Positions 54,542 to 64,000 of a stretch of 64,000 nucleotides of DNA are shown here, in pieces. The stretch covers positions 23,815,635 to 23,879,634 of the forward strand of contig JAOANR010000001.1 in the NCBI GenBank assembly GCA_030278955.1, read 5' to 3'. The first letter of the stretch is position 1, and each line of letters starts with the position of its first letter. The notes beneath the pieces were generated by a model. That model was not told the DNA's origin and made no database searches. It saw nothing but the letters and a program-made list of their open reading frames with translations. The DNA is from Hygrophila difformis (Eukaryota; Streptophyta; Magnoliopsida; Lamiales; Acanthaceae). The position numbers and the translations under genes are program-made.

Positions 54542-57500
54542 TATCATAAGACATTAGGATACACATAAAAGTTTTTATAAAATCAGTAACTTGGATTACG
54601 TGCAATGATTTGACAATACATAAAATTAATAAGATATTTGGAGAAAGAGAAGTTAAACAAAAAGGTCATATCCGATGACCTAATAGAGATACAAATTTGT
54701 AGTTTTTTTTCGAAATTATCATTATAAAATATACTGTATATTTTTAAAGAATTGTAGTGAACAGAAGAAAAGTAAAGTGAGACCAACAGATATTACCTAT
54801 ACACAGATTGTTATCATACCTGACTATAATAATTGCTTTTATAGTGCAAGACCAAGCTCTCTCGGCAATGTAAACCATTTCCATTGCAGTGGAAAAAGTT
54901 CTCTACAAAAAAAAGTTCGGATGAAAGATGTTTCTCTAAAAGAGATTGAATTCATGTGCTAAGGTAATTCTTTTTGCTACAAATTTTTTTTGATGTAGAA
55001 GCTATTTAAAGAGAACAAAGTCTACACCTTTCGAGATTTTTATATTTAGTGTTGAATTTAATTGTTCTTTTCCTTCCTCATTGGATTGGCCTGTTTGATT
55101 CCTGATACTAAGAAAAAAAAAATAACAAGTTAAAAAACCAATATGTCAAAGTTATAATTCTTCATACTTTTATTAAACTACGATGGAGTGTATTCAATTT
55201 AGCTAATTTGGATTGATCAAATGGTGTGGTTTCATACCTTTATGAAATTGATAAGGTTCCTGGAATTGCCCACAACTTTAGCATTGTCTTTGGATCCTTC
55301 TTTTTCTACCTTACATACACCCATGCCTTTGGATCCTTCTGTTTGTACCTCGCATAGAAACAAACACAGGAACAAGTGTGAAGAAGTTGTAAATATGCAA
55401 GGATACATGTGGTATGGCATATTCAGTTTTATTAGTATTTTGATTGGCCATATCAATTATTTGTAGTGTTGGAGTTACCAGGGAAGATGTTAAAGGCAAA
55501 AGGCAAAAGCTTCAATGGTAGGAAGAATATGAGAATGAATGCCCATAATGGTATGAAGTAATTTTCTTATGTGTTGCAGTATACTTATTTTTAATATGTT
55601 AATTATAGGACAATAAGTCTGTACACAACTTACCATTCTCTTATAATCACGTGTTTAGGACTACAATTGTTTATAATAACCCTCAAACTCCACATGAAGT
55701 TTTGCATAGTGAACAAATTTTTAATGAATAAAAACTGTTTTTCACTTCAGGTAAACTTTTGCTTAATGATAGGATGCATAAAAAACTGAAATTTGTCAAG
55801 AACAAATAAATACCTGAAAGATTGTGAAACCAAACTCCATTTTTTGTTAAATAAGTCTGAATATCTTCAAGATTAATGATGTTGGCCCAACATATTGATG
55901 GAGGGTTTCATAACCAAATGACAAAGAGACTGTAAAATGGTAAAAGAGTTTAGCAAGTCGTTTATGCATGTATAATAAACTCAATATACTCTAAATTAAT
56001 CCGACTGTCTAAAGCAAAAAACAAATTGCTAAGGATTGGGTTGTTCAGCGTCTCGCCTTTCTTAGCAATTTTCATAACATTATTTAAGTGTTTAATCTGC
56101 AGTGTTTATGTTTTTGAGTTAGAAGCCATTACAGTAGAAAGGTGAGAAGTTTATAGGACTCAAAATGCAACTTACTTTCCATTTTACACTATGGCCTGAG
56201 CTCCATAACCTCAGCCAAAAAGATAATTGGAAGCACAGGGCTTTCCCTTCTATTCACCACAAACCCAAAAAGGCGATTGCAATGACGAGAGAAGCGAGTG
56301 TGGATCTGCACCATTGTATGGCCATGGTAGATCCAGGAACCAAGAAATTCCTAAGAAAACCAACAAAAATGAAGGGTGTTATTCTCCGATTTACACCAAA
56401 TATGATTTTAACATTTATATGCAATATTTTAAAACTAGAGGAACAAAGCACAATCCGTAAACGTTCGTAATTCTATTGAGATTGTCTACTGACCTTTGAA
56501 TCCATGTTATTAAGTAATAGAAGGTTAGATCTGGCCTGCATTTACAAATTACAGCAGCTGATTGACTAAATCAGTGCCCGGCGTGTGAATCTGTTTTTAA
56601 AATTAACAAAGTGGTGGAAAAATGACCAAATTCAGATCTAGCATCTCCAACTTCGGATTTTTTTATTTTCCCTGCTTTAACGTTAATATGCGCTTCGGAT
56701 CCATCATGCATCGAAAAGAACTATGTTGGGAAACATTATTGTTCTCCCACGGTGAGTGATCTTTGAAAAAGAAAGGGGAAAAACGCCGAAATGGAGATCT
56801 GACATCGCCAACCTCCGGATATTGGATCCATTTGTATTTTTCTCACAGTGGCTGAAGATCCATCATCGATTATGCGATTTACGACATTAGATGAGTTCAA
56901 AAGCAAAAGAGTATGAACTGAAGCAAAATAATTCAAAACACAGAAAAATAAAAGAACAAATCGATGGCCCAATTCGGATCTGTGGTAGACACATCCAGAT
57001 CTGCAAAATCCCAACCCTAATCTCCTACAAGTATTGTAGATCTACCATTCGTTTTCGATTATCAGCATTAAGTTGCTGTATTCGAAAAAACTTCTTTAAA
57101 AAATGAAAGCACAACAATCTATCCATGTATTAAAAACATATCCCAAAAGAACAACCTCTAGAACTTGGTTTTTTTTTTTCCGATCTACACCATATGTTCG
57201 GTGCAATCGAAAAATACTGCATAAAATCTAAAAACGACGATGAAATACCTTAAAAAACACCACAGAACAACTCTGCAACCGTGTTTATGCGTAAACGCAC
57301 AAGAACAAAGAAGATGAACAGTCCTGTTCACTGGTGGTGTATTGGTTGTGTCACTGGTGTGTGTGGTTTGTAATGTGAAGGTGCACAAGGAAAAGAAGCC
57401 TGGAACTGGGAGTATAACCTAATTCAAGCCTTTTAGAATAGAAGGATCCAGAAGAAGCAAAGCGGTGTCGTTTTTACCACGTGGTGTAGGAGTGAGTGGG

Positions 57501-58018
57501 TGGGATGTTGCCGTTCAATGTCGCGTTTACGCCATAGACGTCGTCGTATCACAGTGGTCATGGATGACGTTTTCACCACACGTTTTTATCATACATTATT
57601 ACAATATTCATTACTTATATCGCATATTTTCTTTAAATAATACTCAATGTAGATATAATCAATGTTAAGTATATAGATACACTTATAAAATTATTAGTAA
57701 AAAATAATAGTTAAATAATGTATCTCAGTGGAATATATTATGACTAATACTCTCTTTATAATGCTTATTCCTGTGTAACACAATATTCACTTAGATCCTA
57801 TAGGCGAATTTTTTTTCCCCTTATAATTATGAATATAATGCTTATTTGTATTCCTGTCTCACAATATTGGCTTCGTTCTAGGCGAATATTTTTCCCCTTC
57901 TATTCTATAATGTTTTGATTTTGTTTTTTTGCACAACTATTGTTTTGCCACTGTTGATATAACATAAAATAAAACCAATTATAATTCCAAATGTGAACAT
58001 ACACCAATATCTAAAAAA

Positions 58019-58020
58019 CA

Positions 58021-58092
<72 letters not shown>

Positions 58093-58093
58093 T
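58019..58093. repeat. (TAA)n microsatellite, about 24 units
   Basis: A perfect AAT/TAA trinucleotide run of about 72 bp upstream of the RepHel mini-exons. Likely length-variable. Confidence 0.97.
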
Positions 58094-58150
58094 AACAGCC
58101 ATTATTTTATCTATCCGACTACACCTTCAATTTACTGTTTTTTCTGCAGA

Positions 58151-60441
58151 CATCGAAAACATTTGTCCACCCATTCTACCAGACTCGAATCAAAGTTTAC
58201 TTCATTCTGTAGACAACAGGGTTGTGTCAAATCCATCTTCTTTTACTGGTGAGATTATAATATACTACCGTTCTTTTTTATTTGCACGTTTTGACTTTTG
58301 TCACTGTTCATTGAGTAGCTTTGACTCGACTTTTTAATACAATTATATAAGATAAAATATAGTCAAGTGAGATCTTATTGGATTCGTCTAATCCCATCGA
58401 TTTAGAATATCAAATTTGCATAATTTTTACTTGTGTGGAATATGAGCTATTACGGATTAAAAATGTGCATTGGATTGCGTGAAATGTGGATATGTTGCAT
58501 TTATTTAGGAACGGATGAAGTATGAAAGTTTCAGAGTATCTTTAATAGTAGATAATAATGTCTTTGGTCTTTTACACAAATGGGTTACAAAAACATTTTG
58601 GATTTAATATAATGTATTATGTTTTTTTTTGGATGCAGACAAGAGTAATCTATCCAAATTAGTGGACCGTTCGCCATTATCAGTGATATGCACTGACAAC
58701 ACACGAAGTAATGGATCAGTTTAATCCTTCATTTATTATCAATTATTGGTTGAAAGAATTTCGAAATTCAACTCAGTTCCCCATTTAATTATTTATTTTT
58801 ATTATATTCTCAATTACTATTGTTAAGTGAATTTATAAGATACAATATTTTGTTCTGAATCATCATTATAATTTTAAACTACTATATTTTGGTTTAACAC
58901 TAAAATACTATGACGCCTATGACTTGCTTTGTAAGTTTCATATATACTATATGTTAATCATAATATGGTACTAAAATAATGTCTCTATACAAGGCCGAAC
59001 ATCAAAAAGATTTCGCACAATGTCAGGTATGTTCAATGGAAGTCCAGAGAATGGTAAGTTTCCGTTTATTTAAATCATTTATAATACATAGAGACATTTA
59101 ATACACAACTATGCAATTTAATTTTTTTATTTTTTTATTTGTGTGATACTTCAATTTAATTTTTTTTATTTTTTTATTTGTGTGATACTTTTTTTTAATG
59201 CCAGTGGATGCCATAACTCCAAGTGGAATACTAAATGATGCTGATCGAGGAAACCTAGATATTGAAAATGGTACATTATTTTCGCATGCATGGATCAACT
59301 ATCATTTACACTTAATCTTCGATTTAATATTGATCCACATGCCCATTGTTTTAATCAGATTGTGGGAGAATGCTTCATCCAAGAGCACCTGTTGCAAAAG
59401 GTACATCACTTCATAATTTTGTATTTCCCTACATTGTAATATTTGTAATTTATAATTTCTTTCTCAGGTCGAACATCAAAAAGAAATCGTACAATATTGG
59501 AACAATGCGATCAGATTTCAGATAATTGTTAGTTTTTTTTTTTCCTCTCATTATATACAAAATTTTAGTTACGTATATAAGTATATTCCAATGCAATTGT
59601 GTAATCCTATCCTGTTGTGCTAACTATTTCAATTTCTTTTATAGTGTTGACACCAAACCTTGAAACTCAAAATGGCATGGACGGTCAACAAGGAAATTTC
59701 AACTTCAATTTTGGTACTAATATTTCAATTCTTATATTAAATGTTGAAAATATCATTACGACTAAATTTGTTTATAGTAATCTTATAGACATGCTAATTA
59801 GTTTTATTACATTCTGAAGAGGTGCATCAATTCAATTCACCTATTGGGAAAGGTATCTATTTCAATATATAACTATTTTTTCAATATACTTGATTTCTTA
59901 TAAAAAATCATGTCGGGTTCAAGGTCGAACGTCTAAAAGATTTCGCTCAATGTCGGAACAATCCAAACAAAGATCACAGAATTGTAAGATATCGTCTCTC
60001 ATTAATTATTTTTTATCACTATGTCATTAAATTTAATGCTTATAAGTCATGTTATATTTATATATTATTTCTCAGAATATTATTTATCTAATGTTGTCAT
60101 TTTTATCCACAGTGTCCACAGCGTACCTGCCAAGTGAAATTCCATCTAATGCTCACCAACAAGATCAGAACTTACACAATGGTACAATATTTGAACAAGC
60201 ATATGTCCTAATTTTTATTAAGACTTTCTATTGTATGTCGTAATAAAATCTATACCAATTTTTTATTAGATTTTCAAGAAAATCTTAACATGAGAGCACA
60301 TGGTTCAATAGATACATATCTTAATATTTTATTTTTTTTGGCTATATATGTATTTTACTAAATCAATATTTTTTGCTTAAGGTCAAAATTCCAAAAGAAA
60401 TCGTATAATGTCCGAAGCTTTCAAAAAACGTTCGGACATCG
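58151..60441 (+). CDS. Mini-exon array encoding the RepHel N-terminal extension
   Basis: Between AG acceptors and GT donors lie short in-frame pieces arranged as repeating modules. Type A exons (20 codons) start GRTSKRFR, GRTSKRNR, GRTSKRFR and GQNSKRNR at 58994, 59468, 59924 and 60382. Type B exons (22-23 codons) start after CAG at 59205, 59645 and 60113 (VDAITPSG, VLTPNLET, VSTAYLPSE). Short type C exons lie between B and A (about 59365, 59820, 60270). The period is about 456-474 bp. The main RepHel exon follows with the same B-like acceptor (CAG|TGTATTTC). The first pieces (58151-58252, about 58640-58720) precede the array. Splicing is predicted by eye. The SKRxR repeats are basic and could bind nucleic acid or act in nuclear import. 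Confidence 0.6.
58265..58520. mobile_element. Stowaway-like MITE, 256 bp, in a Helitron intron
   Basis: Same family as the element at 13701-13961. It shares CACTGTTCATTGAGTA, AATACAATTATA(T/C)AAG, GATCTTATTGGATTCGTC and GGATTGCGTGAAATGTGG. TA flanks both ends (58263-58264, 58521-58522). It lies in the intron after the first RepHel-side exon. Confidence 0.87.
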
Positions 60442-60545
60442 GTAAGTTTTGTTATCATTCTTTTTATGACATTTACATTATGCACATAATTTTATTTTAT
60501 TTTTAAATTCTTTATTTCAATATATTCCCATGATTGGCTAAACAG

Positions 60546-63500
60546 TGTATTTCGATGTTGGGGATTCAATACATTCATGTGGAGTGTGCAAAGCCTTATT
60601 TTGGTATGGAGAGAGAAGAGAAAAATATAAGAATGCTACCAACCCAACTTATACGGCGTGTTGTTTAATTGGAAAAATTAAACTTCCGATGATAAAGAAG
60701 CCACCTGAAGTGTTGCAAAATTTATTATTTGGGAGAGATCTTATTAGCAAGGAATTCCAAAAGAAGATACGTTCCTACAATGGAATGTTCAGTTTCACTT
60801 CATTGGGAGCTAAAGTTGACAGGAGCTTAAATACTGGGAAGAGCCCCCCTATATTTAGGTTGCATGGACAGAACTACCATGAAATTGGCAGCCTAATCCC
60901 AAATGAAGGATGCCAACCCAAATTTGCCCAACTTTATATATATGATACGCAGAATGAAATAGGAAACAGAATGCGTGCATTGAGGTTCGTCAGATTAGTT
61001 CTCTCAATATTAAATTTCATTGGCCATACAATTACATTTATTTATACATTTTTTATTCACTAACGATTCAATGGTGTACACAGACCTGACGGATCAAAGA
61101 ATGACTTGCATGCTGAGATTGTTTCTGATCTGAAAGAAATGCTTGATAAACATAATGTTTTGGTCCAATCATTTCGAATGGTGAAGGATAAATTGGAAGA
61201 ATCTCCATGTTCAGATATCAAATTATGCCTAATTGGAAAAAGAGCGAAAGATGCGAGGACTTACAACGTACCAACTGTGAATGAAGTTGCAGCGTTAATT
61301 GTTGGTGACTTTGATGAAGCATTGCAACAAAGAGATATAATTATCACCGCAAAAAATGGAAAGATGCAAAGGATAAGTGAATTGCACGCATCTTATTTGC
61401 CACTACAGTACCCATTGTTGTTTCCATACGGAGAAGATGGATTCAGTGATAATATTGCATTTGCTGGGAATGAGATGAATCGTTGTGGTAAAAGGAAAAC
61501 AGTTTCTCTCCGAGAGTATTTTTCATACCGACTTCATGAGCGAGAAAATGAAGTTCCACTTTTAGTATCTGCAAAGAGATTATTTCAACAATTTGTGGTT
61601 GATGCATATACAATGATTGAGTCATACCGATTGTCATTCATAAGGAACAACCAGAAACAACTTCGAGCAGAAATTTATAAGGGGTTATCAGATGCAGTGT
61701 TTCGAGGTGAGAGAGATCCAAGTAAATATGGGCAACGTGTGATATTACCATCATCATTCACAGGCGGACCCAGATATATGATTCAAAATTATCAAGATGC
61801 CATGGCTATATGTAGATGGGCAGGGTTTCCAGATTTGTTCATCACATTCACGTGTAACCCGAAATGGCCAGAGATAACTAGATTTGTTGAGAAACGTGCC
61901 TTGAAAGTGGAAGATCGACCAGATATTGTTGCAAGAATTTTCAAGCTCAAGTTAGATAATATGATCAAAGATTTCCGCCAAAACAAACTTTTTGGTACTG
62001 TGCGTGCAGGTACTTTATTTTCATATTTACTAACTGAAATTTTAAACTTCAATTTCAATTAACAATATTTTTCCTAAAGAACTAATGCATCTATTGCTTT
62101 TTGTAGTCGTATACACGATTGAGTTCCAAAAACGAGGATTGCCCCATGCTCATATTTTGCTATTTTTGAGTAAAGAAGACAAATATCCTACACCAGCACA
62201 TGTTGACAAAGTCATTTCAGCAAGCATACCTGATACTGTAAGTGATCCTGAGTACTATGAAGCTGTGAAAGATTTTATGATGCATGGTCCATGCGGGTCT
62301 GCGAATAAAAAATTAAGTTGCATGGCAAATGATCGTTGCACAAAACACTTTCCGAAGAAATTCACAGAAATGACTACTCTTGACAAGGATGGGTATCCTA
62401 TTTATCGACGCCCAAATGATGGCAGATTTGTTGATAAAGGTGGAATCGTATTGGACAATGGATTTGTGGTGGCTCACAATCGGTATCTGCTTATGAAGTA
62501 TAAAGCACATATTAATGTGGAGTGGTGCAATCAATCAAGGGCAATCAAATATTTGTTTAAGTATATAAACAAGGGCAATGATCGTGTCACTGCATCTTTT
62601 TTTCAAGATAATCAGAACTCGGAAGCAGGCAACCATTCCGATGAAGTGAGAACATATTATGATTGCAGATATATTTCACCAATTGAAGCTACTTGGAGGA
62701 TATTTATGTTTGACATTCAGTTACGAGATCCATGTGTGGAGCGCTTAAGCTTTCATCTTGAGGATGAACAAAGTGTCATATTTTCTGAAAATGAGTCATT
62801 GGATACCATACTGTCAAAACCTTCGGTCAGGAATAGTATGTTCCTTTCATGGATGGAAGCAAACAAAAAGTATGATGAAGCAAGACATTTAACATATGCT
62901 CAATTTCCTAACAAATTTGTTTGGGACAGTAAGTTGAGAGAATGGAAACCAAGGCAGCGGGGCTTCTCCATAGGTCGATTGTTTTCAATTCCACCGGGCT
63001 CTGGAGATTTGTATTATCTAAGGTGTTTGTTGAACATTGTTTGTGGACCAAAATGCTTCAATGACATTAAGTTCGTGAATGGCATTCAGCACAACTCCTA
63101 CCGTGATGCATGCTACAGCCTCGGACTATTACAAGATGATAAAGAATACATTGATGGGATCATTGAGGCAAGTCAGTGGGCTACTGCAGTAAGTTTGAGA
63201 AATTTGTTTGTCACTTTATTGCAGTCTAAGTCAATGTCTAGACCAGAATATGTTTGGGAACATACATGGATTTATCTTTCGGAAGATATTTTATATTTAA
63301 GAAGAAGGAAAAAAAGACAGCAAGGTAAAGTGTGTGAAATTCCACTATATGACACAAAATATATACATATGAATGATATAAGCTTTAATATGGTTCACAT
63401 TTCGTTTGCAGATTTGGTACTTGATGAAGAGCAAATTCAAAATTATACTTTGGTGGAAATAAAAAAATTGTTGTGCAAACTTGGTGGCTTAGATTTACAT

Positions 63501-64000
63501 GAATTTGAAAGCATGCCCTTTCCAGGGCCTGAATTTTTCGAAGAAGATGTGCATAATAGCTTGATATTGGAAGAATTAAATTATGATTGTGTGGCTCTCG
63601 AGGCAGAGTATCAACTTTTCTTGGAAAAGTGTACATCAGAGCAAAAAATAGTGCATGATACAGTTTTGTCATCCGTTGAATCTGAACGTGGGGGCATGTT
63701 CTTCGTTTATGGATACGGGGGAACCGGTAAAACCTTTGTCTGGAAAGGTTTATCAGCATCATTAAGAAGGAAAGGGAATATCGTAATCAATGTAGCCTCA
63801 AGTGGCATTGCTTCTTTGTTATTGCCTGGCGGAAGAACAGCACATTCTCGATTCAAGATTCCAATTTCTTTGCATGAAAATTCCATGTGTAACATAAGAA
63901 AAGGTTCAGATCTGGCTGAGTTGCTTATCAAGGCAAAACTTATAATTTGGGATGAAGCGCCAATGATGCACAAATTTTGTTTTGAAGCATTGGATAGGAC
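60546..64000 (+). CDS. Helitron RepHel (HUH endonuclease-helicase), partial
   Basis: Exons 60546-60984, 61084-62009, 62107-63324 and 63412-64000 join in frame without stops and continue past the window. An N-terminal zinc-type segment (CGVCKALFWYGER) leads to the Helitron_like_N domain (LPLQYPLLFPYGEDGF, PDLFITFTCNPKWPEI). The Rep site has the HUH motif LPHAHIL (about 62144) and the two-tyrosine motif KYLFKYINKG (about 62548), which would nick and join DNA. The PIF1-like helicase begins after LEKCTSEQ with Walker A GYGGTGKTF (about 63710) and Walker B LIIWDEAP. The rest of the helicase is outside the window. The 87-nt intron 63325-63411 is a multiple of three without stops, so its retention would keep the frame. 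It acts in the nucleus, probably with the RPA-like partner upstream. No defect was seen in the visible part. Confidence 0.92.

Larger units (their letters stand above)
52917..58150. other. Non-coding interior of the Helitron between RPA and RepHel exons
   Basis: No gene I can support. It contains two sets of tandem direct repeats (listed separately), a triplicated ACTTATCTTTAA with A-runs at 53565-53640, and short exon-like frames (54777-54962, 55221-55466, 56165-56470) without recognisable domains. The RepHel promoter and early exons should lie within it. Confidence 0.45.
50220..64000 (+). mobile_element. Putative autonomous Helitron, runs off the right edge
   Basis: The probable 5' end is TCTATATCTATATAATC preceded by A at 50219, followed by the TTATGAACAGTA word also found near the start of the smaller Helitron. 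It carries an intact RPA70-like gene and a RepHel gene in the same orientation, the usual pair of plant autonomous Helitrons. The 3' end lies outside the window. It would move by rolling-circle-type replication. A nearby TC (for example at 50237) could be the true terminus. Confidence 0.75.

Noticed and set aside
56165..56470. 101-codon frame inside the large Helitron
   Set aside because: No domain, no splice context, overlapping alternative frames of similar length.
57905..58102. Poly-Tyr reading frame on the minus strand
   Set aside because: It is only the (TAA)n microsatellite read in one frame.

Overview
The window is nuclear DNA from a flowering plant, most likely a core eudicot. It holds plant-only families: an intronless PLS-type PPR protein closest in my reading to Arabidopsis At4g32430, a MYB-CC/PHL transcription factor exon, DUF1985/Ulp1 genes, F-box genes of the At1g67623/At2g35280 kind, tRNA-derived SINEs, Stowaway MITEs and plant-type Helitrons. 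Lamiales is a guess I cannot test. A 500-N run at 38832-39331 marks a scaffold gap. Only two host loci look convincing: the PPR gene (7495-9777, minus) and a lone first exon of a PHL-type MYB-CC gene (40378-40573, minus). Nearly everything else is transposon-derived.

Layout. 1.2-3.3 kb: a decayed DUF1985 gene. 4-11 kb: the PPR gene and sparse flanks with SINEs. 11.0-14.7 kb: a 1.4 kb hAT element with a perfect 8-bp target duplication, a pair of MITE-like elements, a Stowaway MITE and a SINE with a 14-bp duplication. 15.7-27.6 kb: two F-box-like copies, a Ulp1-like protease pseudogene with an internal duplication and two paralogous unknown small genes. All sit in non-coding DNA sprinkled with a short motif, (T/C)AGCGA, that changes strand near 24 kb. 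A hAT element carrying a nested gag-only LTR element splits one F-box copy. 27.6-38.8 kb: a decayed Ty3/gypsy element whose 5' LTR holds a 3.9 kb non-autonomous Helitron with a captured CNOT9/RCD1 exon. 41.4-43.5 kb: a 1.2 kb foldback exactly bracketed by two ~430-bp direct repeats. 44.4-49.9 kb: a young Ty1/copia element (LTRs differing at one position by eye) with two nonsense codons in pol. 50.2 kb to the end: a potentially autonomous Helitron with an intact RPA70-like gene (521 codons) and a RepHel gene still open at the window edge.

How the parts work together. The RPA-like and RepHel genes form the two-gene set typical of plant autonomous Helitrons: HUH endonuclease plus helicase, with a single-strand-binding partner. 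Just upstream of the main RepHel exon lies a tandem array of three-mini-exon modules repeating about every 460 bp. The F-box/Ulp1/unknown-gene block with its strand-polarised motif array is the best candidate here for an undescribed system: a gene-carrying DNA transposon with subterminal or non-coding protein-binding sites, comparable in principle to VANDAL elements. That reading is inference. All alignments, splice sites and identities were judged by eye.
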